Notes: generated by a model not told the origin, from the letters alone. A stretch of DNA of 64,000 nucleotides from Geomonas silvestris (GCF_014193515.1 NZ_BLXX01000013.1:1-64000), one strand, 5' to 3'; positions 26,800 to 37,770 are shown, counted from the stretch's first letter. Made by a program: numbers and translations.

Positions 26800-28074
26800 T
26801 CAGCCCCTGAACAGGTGGAAGTCCCGGGAGAGCAGGATGCCGCGCGCCTCCCCCACGGTGAAGAGCGAGCCGCAGACGAGGATCAGGTCGTCGGGCCCCG
26901 CGGCCGCCCGGGCGAGCTCGATGCCGCGCCGAACCGGGCCGGCAGCCTCCACCGGCACCCCGTACTCCGCGCACGAGGCGGCCAGCGCCTCGGCGGGAAG
27001 CGCTCGCTCCAGGTCGGGTGACACGGTGAAGACGCGCTCGGCGAGCGGCACCAGGGGGCCCAGGATCCCGGAGAGCTCCTTGTCCCCCATCACCCCGATT
27101 ACCAGGAAGAGACGTTGGTACGGGATCCCGCCCAAGGCCTCGGCGAGGGCGCGGGCGCCTGCCGGGTTGTGCGCCCCGTCCAGGATGAGCCGGGGCGTTC
27201 CTTCAAAGAGTTCCAGGCGCCCCGGCCAGCGGGCCTCGGCTACCGCCCCGGGAAAGGCTCGCGCGGGAACCGGGAAACCCACCCCGGCCAAAAGCTCGGC
27301 CGCGGCCAGGGCACAGGCGATGTTGCCGCTTTGGTAGGCGCCAGCGAGCCCGGGGCTGAGGGCATCGAGCCGCATCCCAATGCCGCGGTAGCTCAGGTTC
27401 CCCCCTTCCCACCAGGCGTCGAACTCCTCGCCCAGCCGGTAGAGCGGCGCACTCAGTGCCGCGGCCTGTGCCTCGATCAGCTGCGCCGCCTCCGGCGCTT
27501 GCTGCGCCGAGACGATGGGGCGCCCCGGTTTGCAGATCCCCACCTTTTCCCGGGCGATCTCGGCGATGGAGCCCCCGAGGTAATCGGTGTGGTCCAGGGA
27601 AACCGGTGTGATGATCCCGAGGACCCCGTCAAAGACGTTGGTCGCGTCGAGACGCCCCCCCATGCCCGCCTCGAAGACCGCGATCTCGACCCCGGCCTCG
27701 GCGAAATGCAGCGCCGCCAGGGCCGTCACGATTTCGAAGAAGGTGGTCTCCGGAGGGGCGGCCGCCAGCACCCGCCCGGCGAGGCGCACCACGTCCTCCT
27801 CGGCGATCTCGGCGCCGTTGACCCGGATGCGCTCGGTAAAGGAGATGAGGTGCGGAGAGGTGAAGAGCCCGGTACGGTAACCGCCGGAAGCCAACAGGGT
27901 GCTCAACTGGGAGGCGGTGGAACCCTTGCCGTTGGTCCCCACCACGTGGAGCGCCGCGAAGGCGTGCTGCGGGTTGCCCAGGGCCTCAAGCAGAAGCGAG
28001 ATGCGTTCCAGCCCGGGCTTGATGCCGAAGCGGCCCAGGGCGAAGATGTGCGTGAGGGTTTCAGCGTAGGTCAT
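26800..28074 (-). CDS. folC: Folylpolyglutamate synthase / dihydrofolate synthase
   Basis: 424 residues of the Mur-ligase superfamily. It adds glutamate to dihydropteroate and folates using ATP. P-loop: HVVGTNGKGSTASQL near residue 45. The folate/Mg segment is FEAGMGGRLDATNV, followed by SLDHTDYLGGSIAEIAREK with the carbamylated-lysine region, and C-terminal LILDGAHNPAGARAL. It lies downstream of accD and the LysE gene and upstream of lptD on one strand. The trpA-accD-folC order is common in Geobacter. Confidence 0.95.
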   Translation of the reverse strand: MTYAETLTHIFALGRFGIKPGLERISLLLEALGNPQHAFAALHVVGTNGKGSTASQLSTLLASGGYRTGLFTSPHLISFTERIRVNGAEIAEEDVVRLAGRVLAAAPPETTFFEIVTALAALHFAEAGVEIAVFEAGMGGRLDATNVFDGVLGIITPVSLDHTDYLGGSIAEIAREKVGICKPGRPIVSAQQAPEAAQLIEAQAAALSAPLYRLGEEFDAWWEGGNLSYRGIGMRLDALSPGLAGAYQSGNIACALAAAELLAGVGFPVPARAFPGAVAEARWPGRLELFEGTPRLILDGAHNPAGARALAEALGGIPYQRLFLVIGVMGDKELSGILGPLVPLAERVFTVSPDLERALPAEALAASCAEYGVPVEAAGPVRRGIELARAAAGPDDLILVCGSLFTVGEARGILLSRDFHLFRG

Positions 28075-28153
28075 GACTGGCGGGGATTATAGGTAAAGAG
28101 CAGGCAAAAGTCCACCGATTCCCAAGCTGCCTCGGGTCGATGTCCGTTACGAG

Positions 28154-28256
28154 TCCCCCCTCCCTCGAGGGAGGGGGCTAGGGGGTGGGTGAGGCTGCCA
28201 GTTGCGCTGAGGCGGCAGCTTCCCCCTCACAGTTGCTCTCCCGCAAGGGGAGAGGG
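28154..28256. repeat. Double-hairpin intergenic repeat, family B copy 1
   Basis: Contains CCCCCTCCCTCGAGGGAGGG and, further on, a CCCCTCAC...GGGGAGAGG arm. The same layout is at 39329-39470, and a shorter relative (CCCTCTGGGAGAGGG) at 46092-46128. It fills the 205-base gap between the LysE gene and folC. Confidence 0.6.
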
Positions 28257-28279
28257 GACTCACTGCAAGGCGGCGTTCC

Positions 28280-28909
28280 CTACCAGCGCTCCGGCCAGGC
28301 GAGCTTCAGCCCGAGCCCCATGAGGACGCAGCCGGCCAACTGCCCGACCCGCGCGCCGCCCGTGGCGCTGCGGTTCAGCCAGCGGCCGATCTCTCCGGAG
28401 CAAAGGGCGACCAGCCCGAAGCCGAGCAGGGTGAGGACGACGAAGGTGCTCCCGAGTATCAGCATCTGCAGCGCCACCTGGCCGCGGCCGAACTCGATGA
28501 ACTGCGGGAAGAAGGCCAGGAAGAAGAGCGCCACCTTGGGGTTCATGATGTTGGCCAGGATGCTCTGCCGGAAAATGGTCCGGCAGGCGAGGTCGCCGGC
28601 ACTCCCCTCGGGGACCAGCGCGGCGCCGCTGCGCAGGAGCTTGATGCCGATGTAGAAGAGGTAGGCGGCGCCGGCGTACTTCACGCAGGCGAAAGCGGTG
28701 GCCGACGACTTGATGAGCGCCGAGAGCCCGACCACCGCGAAGAAGGTGTGCGCGAAGTTACCCAGGCCAAACCCGGCTGCCGCGGCAAGGGCCGCCCTCC
28801 TCCCCTGCGCGATGCCGCGGGTCATCACGTAGATGATGTCGGGGCCGGGGGTGAAGATGAGCAGAAGCGAGGCGGCGGAAAAAAGGGCGAGCTGACTTAG
28901 GGTCACCAT
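28280..28909 (-). CDS. LysE/RhtB family exporter
   Basis: 209-residue inner-membrane protein with about six hydrophobic helices. It opens with LFSAASLLLIFTPGPDIIYV, the TPGPD motif being diagnostic of the LysE/RhtB amino-acid exporter family, followed by GIAQGRRAALAAAAGFGLG. It probably exports an amino acid or derivative by proton antiport; the substrate is not predictable. A strong GGAGG precedes the ATG. It lies between the accD terminator and folC. Confidence 0.88.
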   Translation of the reverse strand: MVTLSQLALFSAASLLLIFTPGPDIIYVMTRGIAQGRRAALAAAAGFGLGNFAHTFFAVVGLSALIKSSATAFACVKYAGAAYLFYIGIKLLRSGAALVPEGSAGDLACRTIFRQSILANIMNPKVALFFLAFFPQFIEFGRGQVALQMLILGSTFVVLTLLGFGLVALCSGEIGRWLNRSATGGARVGQLAGCVLMGLGLKLAWPERW

Positions 28910-28928
28910 GAAATTTCCTCCAGAAATA

Positions 28929-28967
28929 CAAAAGGCGCCCGCCAGCCGAGCTGCTGGACGGGCGCCT
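28929..28967 (-). terminator. Terminator of accD
   Basis: AGGCGCCCG-CCAG and CTGG-A-CGGGCGCCT form a long stem with an eight-base loop. On the minus strand it is followed by TTTTG, 38 bases past the accD stop. Confidence 0.82.
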
Positions 28968-29004
28968 GGTGGCTTTCCGTTTGGGGGTGTGCTGCCGGCT
29001 GGGA

Positions 29005-29853
<849 letters not shown>

Positions 29854-29994
29854 AGCATACCTCGTCAGGGGGCCCTCCCCCCGTATAGTTCGTTAGTGTA
29901 AACTGCGGCAGATACTTAACAGATCACCACAGCGATGTCAATCAAAACGGTGGGCAACTCGCCGTAACTTTTCGGTATTACGGCGGATAAGCGG

Positions 29995-30792
29995 TCAGGC
30001 GCCCAGCACCCCTTTTTTGAGGGAGGCGACGAAACCGGAGAGCTCGCGTAAGAGCTCCGCCCCTTTGAAGCGCTCGAAGTACTTCACCAGCGCGCTCCCC
30101 ACCACGACCCCGTCTGCCACGCTCGCCACCTGGGCCGCCTGCTCGGGAGTCGAGATCCCGAAACCGACCACCATGGGGAGTTCCAGTTCGCTGCGCACGC
30201 TCGCCACCCGGTCCGCCAGGGTATCGGCTACCTGGCTGCGGGCGCCGGTAACCCCTGCCACCGAGACGTAGTAGATGAAGCCGCGCCCCAGGCGGGAGAC
30301 GGTCGCCACGCGCGAGGGATCCGAGGTCGGGGTCAAGAGGAAGATGAAATCGAGCCCGTTCGCGTCGGTCGCCACCTGCAGTTCGGCCGCCTCCTCGGGC
30401 GGGAGATCCACCACCAGGAGTCCGTCCACGCCGGCCTTGACCGCGTCGGCCGCGAAGCGCTCGGCGCCGTAGGCGAAGATCGGGTTGAAGTACCCCATGA
30501 GCACGATGGGGATCTGGGTGCGGCTCCTCAGGCGCGCGACCATCTCGAGGATGCCGGGGAGCGTGGTCCCGGCGGCGAGTGCGCGCTCCGAAGAGAGCTG
30601 GATGGTCGGGCCGTCGGCCATCGGGTCCGAGAAGGGGACGCCCAACTCGATGAGGTCGCAGCCGGCACGCTCCAGCTCGAGCACCACCTCTTCCGTGGTG
30701 GCCAGGTCCGGGTCCCCGGCGGTGATGAAGGTAACCAGCGCCTTCTCGCCGCGCCCTTTCAGTTCGGCAAACTTCTTCTCGATCCTGCTCAT
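29995..30792 (-). CDS. trpA: Tryptophan synthase alpha subunit
   Basis: 265 residues, start [19 protein letters not shown] after AAGGAG; an upstream in-frame start has no such site. It splits indole-glycerol phosphate, feeding indole to TrpB. The catalytic Glu is in [12 protein letters not shown] and the Asp in DPMADGP. The phosphate-binding region is near [16 protein letters not shown]. trpB is 25 kb away, so the alpha and beta genes are unlinked. A terminator separates it from the upstream chemoreceptor gene. Confidence 0.96.
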   Translation of the reverse strand: MSRIEKKFAELKGRGEKALVTFITAGDPDLATTEEVVLELERAGCDLIELGVPFSDPMADGPTIQLSSERALAAGTTLPGILEMVARLRSRTQIPIVLMGYFNPIFAYGAERFAADAVKAGVDGLLVVDLPPEEAAELQVATDANGLDFIFLLTPTSDPSRVATVSRLGRGFIYYVSVAGVTGARSQVADTLADRVASVRSELELPMVVGFGISTPEQAAQVASVADGVVVGSALVKYFERFKGAELLRELSGFVASLKKGVLGA

Positions 30793-30855
30793 GTTCCACT
30801 CCTTTAACGCCGGCTCATGCTGCCGCGAAGGACGATTTGTAGCACAGCCGGCCGA

Positions 30856-30889
30856 TAAAAACAACAAGGGGCGAACATCATTCGCCCCC
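30856..30889 (-). terminator. Terminator of the chemoreceptor gene
   Basis: Minus-strand GGGGCGAA-TGATG-TTCGCCCC is a perfect eight-pair hairpin followed by TTGTTGTTTTTA, 34 bases past the chemoreceptor stop and upstream of trpA. Confidence 0.8.
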
Positions 30890-30922
30890 GCTGTTTCCTG
30901 CAGTTTTGACGGAAGCCCCGCC

Positions 30923-33130
30923 CTAGATGTTGAACGCTTCCATCTCTTTTTTCAAAAGGTCGGTCTGGCGGAACAGCTTGTAGACCGCCTCGTCCATGAC
31001 CCGGGTCGCCTCGAGGTTCGCGTCGGTCGCCGACTGGATGTCCTCGACCGAGGAGACGATCTGCTCGGAGCCGCGGCTCTGCTCGTCGCAGGCCCGCTTT
31101 ATGTGGCGGATCATCTCTGTGATGCTCTCGGTGGACTGGGCGATCAGGTTCCCCACCTTGTTCTGCTCGCGGGTCGAGGAGAGCACCTGCGAGGTGAGCC
31201 CCTTCATGTTCTCGACCGCCGCCATGATGAGCTCGCTCCCCTGCCCCTGCTCGCGGGTCGCCTTGGCGATCTGGGCCACCATCTCGGAGACCTGCTCCAT
31301 CGCCTCGCGGATCATCTGGCTCCCCTTGGCCTGCTCCACGGTGGTGCGGGCGATCTCGGTCACCTGCGCGGTCGCCTCGGTTACCCCGATCACGATCTTG
31401 GTGAGCGCCTCGCCGGACTTCTGGGAGAGGAGCTCGCCGTCGGCGATGGAGCGCTCGGCCTGGTTGATGGCGTCCACGGCGCGGCGGGTCTCCTCCTGGA
31501 CGCCGCGGATCACCTGGGAGATCTCGCGGGTCGAGCTGGAGGTACGCTCGGAGAGTTCCTTGATCTCGTCGGCCACCACGGCGAACCCTTTGCCGTGCTC
31601 GCCGGCCTGGGCCGCGATGATGGCGGCGTTCAGGGCCAGGAGGTTCGTCTGCTCGGCCACCTCGTCGATCACCGAGAGGATCTCGCCGATGTCGCCGGCG
31701 CGCTCGGAGAGGGTGGTGACTACCTCGGAGGTGATCCTGGAGGCCCTTTTTATCTCCTGCATGCCGCCGATCACCGCTTCGACCGCCTCGCGGCCGGTTT
31801 CGGCGTCGACGCGCACGGCCTTCGAGATGGAGGCGGTTTCGTTCGCGTTTCGCTCCACCTGCTTGATCGAGCTGTCCATCTCCATGACCGAGGAGGCGGT
31901 CGCCGTGGCCACTTCCATGAGGCTCACCACGCCGTTACCGACCTGCTTGATGGAGCTTCCCATCTCGACGATGGAGGAGCTCACCTCGCCCACCGAGAGG
32001 GCCAGGTTTTCCATGTTCTGCACCACCTCTTCCACGCTGGAGGCCATCTCGAGGATCGAGGAGGAGCTCTCCGAGGCGGAGACCGAGAGGGAGTCGACCC
32101 CCTGGGCCACACCCTTAACCGAGGTGTTGATCTGCACGATGGCGGCCGAGGTCTTGGAGACGCTGTCGGCCTGGGTCTTCGCGCTTCCGACCACCGAGTG
32201 GGACGCCTTCGCCATGGTGTCGGAGATGCCGGCCAATTCGCTCGAGGAGCGCGACACCTTGCCGATCATGCCGGAGAGCTTATTGACCATCTCGTTGAAG
32301 TCGCGCGCCAGCTGCCCCAGCTCGTCGTCGGTGTCGAGGACGATGGTGGCGGTCAGGTCACCCTCGGCGCCGCGGTTCACGGCCTGGGCCATGATCCGGA
32401 TGCGGCTTACGATGTTGCGGGTGATGAGCAGCCCGAGCGTAATGGCGACTGCGATGGAGATCAGGATGACGACCACGAAGGTGATCCCTGCGGAGCGCTG
32501 GATCTGGGTCACCTGCGCGTTGGCCGCGTTCATCTGGTTCCCCACCTCGACCAGGATGTCGTCGAGGTCGGCCTTGGCCTTGTCGTTGGCCTCGGTGATG
32601 GCGTCGTTGGCGAGCTTGTGCAGCTCTTCGTCGGCCAGCGCATCCTTGGCTGCCTGCCCGAGCGAGTTGGGGGGAACCGCCTTCATCAGCTGTTCCTTGC
32701 GGGCAATCAGCTGGTCGGCCACCTTCTCGAAGTCGGCCCAGCTCACCAGGAACAGCCGGGTGCGCTTCTCGATCAGGCTCCCCTTCGCCGCGGGGCGCAC
32801 GCCGAGCTTCTTGTTGCCGTCCAGGATGGTCTGGGCCTGGGAGAGCAACAGGTCGCGCTTCATCCGGTAGTCTTCCACGTACTCTTCCATCTTGTCCGGC
32901 TCGCTGCGGACCAGGGCGGCCTGCATGAGGCTTACGTGGCAGTACTTCTGGGTGACCCCCATGAGCAGCACCAGCTTCTGCTGCTTGGAGAGCTGTTCCA
33001 GGATGCTCTGGATCTCGCCGCCCACCCGCTTCATGTTCAGCGCGCCGAAGAAGCCGGTGAAGGCAACCAAAAGCGCCATGATCAGGAAGGAGACCAGAAG
33101 TCGGGTACGCAGCTTGATATTTTTCATCAC
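30923..33130 (-). CDS. Methyl-accepting chemotaxis protein
   Basis: 735 residues. A membrane helix lies at about 8-30, a periplasmic four-helix sensor region to about 205, a second membrane helix near 206-228 ([20 protein letters not shown]), a HAMP domain to about 285, then a long cytoplasmic coiled coil. The hairpin tip reads [20 protein letters not shown]. Compared with E. coli Tsr, the trimer-contact positions Glu385 and Arg388 are Ile and Gln. It begins 2 bases after the stop of a monohaem cytochrome gene and shares that transcript, which suggests redox or energy sensing. Confidence 0.93.
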   Translation of the reverse strand: MMKNIKLRTRLLVSFLIMALLVAFTGFFGALNMKRVGGEIQSILEQLSKQQKLVLLMGVTQKYCHVSLMQAALVRSEPDKMEEYVEDYRMKRDLLLSQAQTILDGNKKLGVRPAAKGSLIEKRTRLFLVSWADFEKVADQLIARKEQLMKAVPPNSLGQAAKDALADEELHKLANDAITEANDKAKADLDDILVEVGNQMNAANAQVTQIQRSAGITFVVVILISIAVAITLGLLITRNIVSRIRIMAQAVNRGAEGDLTATIVLDTDDELGQLARDFNEMVNKLSGMIGKVSRSSSELAGISDTMAKASHSVVGSAKTQADSVSKTSAAIVQINTSVKGVAQGVDSLSVSASESSSSILEMASSVEEVVQNMENLALSVGEVSSSIVEMGSSIKQVGNGVVSLMEVATATASSVMEMDSSIKQVERNANETASISKAVRVDAETGREAVEAVIGGMQEIKRASRITSEVVTTLSERAGDIGEILSVIDEVAEQTNLLALNAAIIAAQAGEHGKGFAVVADEIKELSERTSSSTREISQVIRGVQEETRRAVDAINQAERSIADGELLSQKSGEALTKIVIGVTEATAQVTEIARTTVEQAKGSQMIREAMEQVSEMVAQIAKATREQGQGSELIMAAVENMKGLTSQVLSSTREQNKVGNLIAQSTESITEMIRHIKRACDEQSRGSEQIVSSVEDIQSATDANLEATRVMDEAVYKLFRQTDLLKKEMEAFNI

Positions 33131-33132
33131 TA

Positions 33133-33492
33133 TCAGCGCTCCGCTTCAGACAAGAGGTAGTTGAGCAGTTCGACCGAGGCTTTCACCTCCGGCTTGGACA
33201 TGTTGGAGTCGGGCTTTCTGAGCATCTTCACACCGTAGGCCTTGGTGGCGTTGCGGTCGAAAGGCTGGCCGGAGATGGGGGCCACGCCGGTCTGCACCGC
33301 GACGATGGTCCGCTCCAGGGTGTGGCACTTCACGCACCTCACGCGGACGATCTCGTAGTTGGCCTTCATCTGCGGCGGGAAGTTGGAGGGGTCGAGGCGC
33401 ATGTTGTCCCCTTTCCCGATGACCTTGAGTCCGGCGTGGGCCGCGGTTGCCGACAGGGAAACCAGGAGCAGGGTGATGAGGAGCTTTTTCAT
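33133..33492 (-). CDS. Small periplasmic monohaem cytochrome c
   Basis: 119 residues, start [20 protein letters not shown], a clear cleavable signal peptide after a strong AAGGAGG. The mature protein has one haem motif, CVKCH in [14 protein letters not shown], and two conserved-looking methionine regions that could give the second ligand. The gene lies between the outer-membrane monohaem protein and the chemoreceptor, 2 bases before the latter, so it may hand a redox signal to the receptor (inference). Its length is usual for small Geobacter cytochromes. Confidence 0.87.
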   Translation of the reverse strand: MKKLLITLLLVSLSATAAHAGLKVIGKGDNMRLDPSNFPPQMKANYEIVRVRCVKCHTLERTIVAVQTGVAPISGQPFDRNATKAYGVKMLRKPDSNMSKPEVKASVELLNYLLSEAER

Positions 33493-33624
33493 CTGGGTGA
33501 ATCCTCCTTGATAAGGCGGGTACTGCTGTTTGTTTGTGTATAACCTCCGGAGCGCGTACGCCGCCGGTTGTCGTCTCGAGGTCTTCTCAACCTCAACCTT
33601 CACCTCAACCTCGCCTTCGAGCGG
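33493..33624. other. Spacer with CTCAACC short repeats
   Basis: Near 33589-33616 the plus strand has CTCAACCTCAACC and CACCTCAACC in quick succession. The element lies between the outer-membrane protein and the small cytochrome. An open frame running through it has no ribosome site and reads as noncoding. Confidence 0.45.
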
Positions 33625-34956
33625 CTAGAAGCTGATCGCCAGGGAGGCCAGCGTCAGGCGCTGGATCCCGCTGGGGGCGTCGGTGAAGATGTACTCCAGG
33701 GAGACCTTGGTGTTCTGCAGCGGCGCATAGGAGACCGCCGGGATGTAGCGGCGGGTCCGGCCGTTCAGGTCTTTTTGGTACTCGTAGCGGAAAAGGGTGA
33801 TCAGGTTCACCGGGGCGCCGAACATGTACTCCCCTTCCACCGCATAGGCCTTCGAGTCTATCGGCGTGGGGGCCGTGGAACTGAAGGTGGGATTGTCGTC
33901 GCGCCCGAAGGCGCCGCTCCCCTTCAGGTGGAAGCGCTTGTAGAGCAGGTCCGCCTCTGCCCCGGCACGGTAGAACTCGTTTTTGAACTGGGCCACGCCG
34001 CGGTCGTTGAACTTCCCGTTGCTCCCCGCGTAGCCGAAGCCCCCCAGGGTAAGCGAGAGGTAATCCCAGACGCTGTCGCTTTCCAGGTCGATCTCGGGTT
34101 CGTGCCCCAGGAAGTCGGTGCCGCCCAGCTTCACCGAGATGTGCCCGTAGCCGTCCTTGTTCTTCTGGCCGTTGCGGTCGACCACCCCGCCCGCCAGGAA
34201 GACCCGGTTCCCGAGCACCGCGTTCACCTCGAGGGCGTCTTCAGGAGCATCAAGGGAGAAGGGGGTGGAGCCCTGCGAGAAGGAGGAACCGACGGTGTAG
34301 GCGGTGGAGGCGTACGAGGGGGTAAGGATAACGCGGTTACTCTTTTTCCACAAGGAGAGTTTGGGCTCCATGCGGCCGATCCGGAAGTTGATCGGAGTGC
34401 CGAAGGCGTGGCGCCAGATGGCGTACATCTCGTAGATGTCGGGGCTGTTGCTGGGAGGGGTGTTGGCGTTGCTCGCCGGGCTGCTGCTGGCGGTGGCGCT
34501 GGTCTGGGTCCCCTGCGAGTAGAGGTTGTAGGTCAGGAAGAACCCGGCCACGTCCCGGAACGCGCCGCCGGCCTGGAGCCTCAGCGAACGGGTGGAAAGG
34601 TCGACCTTGTTGCCGTCGAAGGCGTCGTTGTTGTAGGCGACGTCCAGGGTGCCGGTGAAGGATACCGGCAAAAGCTCCGGAAGCCCGGAAAGCCAGAGTC
34701 CCTCGATCTTGCCCTCTTTCTTATCGGCAGGCTGCACGGCCTCCCCCGGCTTCCCCGGGTAGACGTAGCCGTTTTTCAGGAAGGCGTCGCCGAACTCGTT
34801 GAGTTCCGGGTAGATGGTGTGGCAGGTGGAGCACTCGGTTTTGAACTGCCTGCTGAAGGCGGGGATGGCGTGGGCCCCTTTTGGGAGGCTGAGTTGTAAG
34901 AGGGTAAGGGCCAACAACGGCAGAGCGAGAACAAGGGAGCTTTTCCTCGAGGACAT
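33625..34956 (-). CDS. Outer-membrane beta-barrel protein with one c-type haem motif
   Basis: 443 residues. A signal peptide (ALTLLQLSLPKGAHA) is followed at once by FSRQFKTECSTCHTIYPELN with one CXXCH haem site. The rest has the alternating polar/hydrophobic, glycine- and aromatic-rich pattern of an outer-membrane barrel and ends ...LASLAISF with the C-terminal phenylalanine typical of such proteins. It is likely a haem-bearing porin-like protein in extracellular electron transfer or sensing. It is the first gene of an apparent operon with the small cytochrome and the chemoreceptor. Confidence 0.8.
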   Translation of the reverse strand: MSSRKSSLVLALPLLALTLLQLSLPKGAHAIPAFSRQFKTECSTCHTIYPELNEFGDAFLKNGYVYPGKPGEAVQPADKKEGKIEGLWLSGLPELLPVSFTGTLDVAYNNDAFDGNKVDLSTRSLRLQAGGAFRDVAGFFLTYNLYSQGTQTSATASSSPASNANTPPSNSPDIYEMYAIWRHAFGTPINFRIGRMEPKLSLWKKSNRVILTPSYASTAYTVGSSFSQGSTPFSLDAPEDALEVNAVLGNRVFLAGGVVDRNGQKNKDGYGHISVKLGGTDFLGHEPEIDLESDSVWDYLSLTLGGFGYAGSNGKFNDRGVAQFKNEFYRAGAEADLLYKRFHLKGSGAFGRDDNPTFSSTAPTPIDSKAYAVEGEYMFGAPVNLITLFRYEYQKDLNGRTRRYIPAVSYAPLQNTKVSLEYIFTDAPSGIQRLTLASLAISF

Positions 34957-35221
34957 TAAGATCTCCTGGCAGCGCAGTAATCACAAAGAAACATTATGCC
35001 ACACTCATAAAAAACCATTATCTCAGGCAAAACCGCAGACACTGATGACAGAGATCCAAAAGCGGATGCCGATTATTACAATATTGACGATGTGAAGTCA
35101 ACTTAACAAAACAACCTGACGTAGGAATTCCGGTATACGGAGTGAGCCGATACTCATTTTTTCTACTTTTTTTTTGACGGAAATGCTATAAAGATCGGCA
35201 AAATATCGGGAGGGTCCTGTC

Positions 35222-37117
35222 ATGCAGCTTGTGAACCTTGTTTTCTGTGTTATTTCCCTCGTGCTCTTGGCAGGTTGCGGCGGCAGCAGCTCGACCGGTT
35301 CCCCCCACGCCGTCAGCACGGCGGCGGCGTCGGCCACCTGCCTTGATTGCCACGCCAGCGCCGTTTCTCCCGGCACCGGCGCCCTGATCGCCGCCGAGTG
35401 GGGCACCTCGACCCACAACCTCAATAACGGCGCCAGCTGCGCCGACTGCCACGAGCCTCCCGCAAACCACCCGAACAACGCCTGCAGCGCCTGTCACGGC
35501 GGCGGGACCGGAGAGGTAACCCAGAACCCGGATGCCGCCGGCAAGTGCCTCAAGTGCCACGGCCCCGCCCACCCTTCCGACATCATGATGGTGAAGGCGC
35601 CGCAGCACTACGGCTACTCGAGCGCCACGGTGCAGGGACAGGCCAAGCGCGCCTCCTTTGTAAGCGGGCGCTACGTGGGCGACTGCCGTGCCTGCCACAA
35701 CCCGCACCTGAACACGGTCACCCCGCAGCACCGGGCCTGGGCGGGTTCCGCGCACGGCGATCCCAAGGGGGTGGCCTGGTCCAGCAACGACTTTACCGTC
35801 GCCAGCCGCGCCCTCTGCAGCCGCTGCCACACCGCCACCGGCTACCTAAGCTACGTGACCAGCAACTTCACGGTCCCCAGCACCGCCGCGGGTACCGGCG
35901 ACGGGTCGCGCCAGCTTCTGGCCTGCAACGCCTGCCACACAAGCTACGACTTCAAGAACATCCGCCAGGTGGCCTCCTTCACCGCGCCCTACAAAGGGTA
36001 TAACGGCAGCGACCTGGCCAGTTTCCCCGCGGTCGGCGAGACCAACCTCTGCATCCCCTGCCACACCGGGCGCGAGAGCGGCCATTCGCTGGACGCGGTC
36101 CCCAACTTCGCCTCGGCCAACTTCATCAACCCGCACTACCTCGCCGCCGCCGGGCTCATGTACATGCAGTCCGGCTTCACCGGCTTTACCTCGGCAAGCG
36201 CGGTAATCGGCTCCTCGACCTACGGCAAATCGCTCTCCCCGGACAGCATCTCCACCCCGGGCGGGATGAGCGGAGGGACCACGAGCACCCACCGCAACCT
36301 CGGCACCACCCGGATCAACAACGACTCGCACAAGCCGAGCTTCTTCGTGCCGGGAGTGGCGGACAGTAACGGCCCCTGCGTCACCTGCCACCTCAACGCA
36401 AGCGGCGTTGCGGTCCGGGCGGCAAACGGCCACAGCCTGAAGATCGACGACAACGCCTACAACCAGCTTTGCACCAACTGCCACTCCTCCGAAAACACCG
36501 TGCCGCTCAACGCCGCCAACTTCCGGAGCGTGTTCCTCGAGCCGCAGGCCGAGGCGTTCCAGTCCACCCTGGAACTGGCCGTCTACCTCTTGAAAGACAG
36601 GTACAACGTCGAGTACGATCCGGCCCTCTACCCGTACTTCTTCGTCGGGGGACAGACCCACAGCTCGGCCAGCGCCGTGAAGGACTGGACCATCAGCGGC
36701 ACCCGGAACGGCAAGAAAATGATGGGTGCCTGCTTCAACGTCCAACTCCTGACCAAGGACCCGGCGGCCTTCGCCCATGCCCGCAGCTACTCGCGGCGCC
36801 TGCTTTACGACTCCATCGACTTCATCGACGACGGGATCATGAACGGCTCCACGGGCACCACCGCTCAGACCGTGAGCGCCTCGGGGAGCGCCCTGACCAA
36901 CCCGGTGTTCGGAAAGTTCACCAAGGGGGCCAAGGCTTACGACAGCGCCTTCGACTCCACCACCAACGGCGTCACCAAGTACGTCATCACCACCATCGCG
37001 AGCGGCACCAGCGAGGCGATGCTCTACCTGGTCGGCTGGAGCCGCAGCGGAAGCGACGCCGACCCGGCAACCGCCGCTGCGAAGGCCGGGGCCTGGAACT
37101 CCCCGGAGCGCCCCTAG
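35222..37117 (+). CDS. Decahaem c-type cytochrome lipoprotein
   Basis: 631 residues. The signal ends in LLAGC (Cys19), so it is lipid-anchored, probably at the outer membrane. Ten CXXCH haem motifs are seen in the first ~430 residues: CLDCH, CADCH, CSACH, CLKCH, CRACH, CSRCH, CNACH, CIPCH, CVTCH and CTNCH. The last ~200 residues lack haem sites. Proteins of this kind carry electrons to extracellular metals or electrodes in Geobacter. It is a single gene with its own terminator. The promoter is not clear: TATAAA lies 28 bases upstream but lacks a -35 at proper spacing. Confidence 0.93.
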   Translation: MQLVNLVFCVISLVLLAGCGGSSSTGSPHAVSTAAASATCLDCHASAVSPGTGALIAAEWGTSTHNLNNGASCADCHEPPANHPNNACSACHGGGTGEVTQNPDAAGKCLKCHGPAHPSDIMMVKAPQHYGYSSATVQGQAKRASFVSGRYVGDCRACHNPHLNTVTPQHRAWAGSAHGDPKGVAWSSNDFTVASRALCSRCHTATGYLSYVTSNFTVPSTAAGTGDGSRQLLACNACHTSYDFKNIRQVASFTAPYKGYNGSDLASFPAVGETNLCIPCHTGRESGHSLDAVPNFASANFINPHYLAAAGLMYMQSGFTGFTSASAVIGSSTYGKSLSPDSISTPGGMSGGTTSTHRNLGTTRINNDSHKPSFFVPGVADSNGPCVTCHLNASGVAVRAANGHSLKIDDNAYNQLCTNCHSSENTVPLNAANFRSVFLEPQAEAFQSTLELAVYLLKDRYNVEYDPALYPYFFVGGQTHSSASAVKDWTISGTRNGKKMMGACFNVQLLTKDPAAFAHARSYSRRLLYDSIDFIDDGIMNGSTGTTAQTVSASGSALTNPVFGKFTKGAKAYDSAFDSTTNGVTKYVITTIASGTSEAMLYLVGWSRSGSDADPATAAAKAGAWNSPERP

Positions 37118-37172
37118 CTGGCAGCACGCAGTAAAACCTGGCACACTCGGCACGTCGAGCCAACCGACCACA

Positions 37173-37208
37173 GAGCCCCGCCCTTCCTGGCGCGGGGCTC
37201 CCTTTTTC
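37173..37208 (+). terminator. Terminator of the decahaem cytochrome gene
   Basis: GAGCCCCG and CGGGGCTC form an eight-pair stem with a 12-base loop, then CCCTTTTT. It lies 55 bases past the stop and just before queH. Confidence 0.85.
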
Positions 37209-37227
37209 AGCCGCACGAGAGCTGTCC

Positions 37228-37770
37228 ATGAAACTACTTTTACACATCTGCTGTGGGCCGTGCGCCGTCTACCCCGTGAAGGAACTTCGTTCCGGCGGGA
37301 TTGAGGTGACCGGGTTCTTCTTCAACCACAACATCCACCCCTACACGGAGTACCGCCTGCGGCGCGACGCGGTGAAGAGCTACGCCGAGATGGTGGAGCT
37401 CAAGGTGATCTACCGGGACGAGTACCGGCTCGAGGAGTTCCTGGAAAACGTGGCGGGGCAACCGGCGGCACGTTGCGGCTATTGCTACCGCTCCCGTCTC
37501 GAGGAAACCGCGAAGAGCGCAGCGGAACTCGGCTTCCCGCACTTTTCCTCGACCCTTCTCTACAGCAGGTACCAGAACCAGGAGTTGATCCGGGCCTACG
37601 GAGAGGAGTTGGGGGAGCGCTACGGCGTCAAGTTCTACCACGACGATTTCCGGCGCGGCTGGCAGGAAGGGATCGACCTTTCCAAGGAGATGGGGCTCTA
37701 CCGCCAGAAGTACTGCGGTTGCATCTACAGCGAGAAGGACCGCTACGCCAAGAAGAAAAAGGGCGCGTAG
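37228..37770 (+). CDS. queH: Epoxyqueuosine reductase QueH
   Basis: 180 residues of the QueH (former DUF208) family, which reduces epoxyqueuosine to queuosine in tRNA without cobalamin. The cysteine pattern is diagnostic: LLHICCGPCAVYPV at the N-terminus, ARCGYCYRSRLEETAK in the middle and KYCGCIYSEKDRYA near the end. They hold a [4Fe-4S] cluster and a second metal. Together with tgt (9935) the organism makes queuosine. It is followed by a DUF2905 gene 12 bases away. Confidence 0.93.
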   Translation: MKLLLHICCGPCAVYPVKELRSGGIEVTGFFFNHNIHPYTEYRLRRDAVKSYAEMVELKVIYRDEYRLEEFLENVAGQPAARCGYCYRSRLEETAKSAAELGFPHFSSTLLYSRYQNQELIRAYGEELGERYGVKFYHDDFRRGWQEGIDLSKEMGLYRQKYCGCIYSEKDRYAKKKKGA

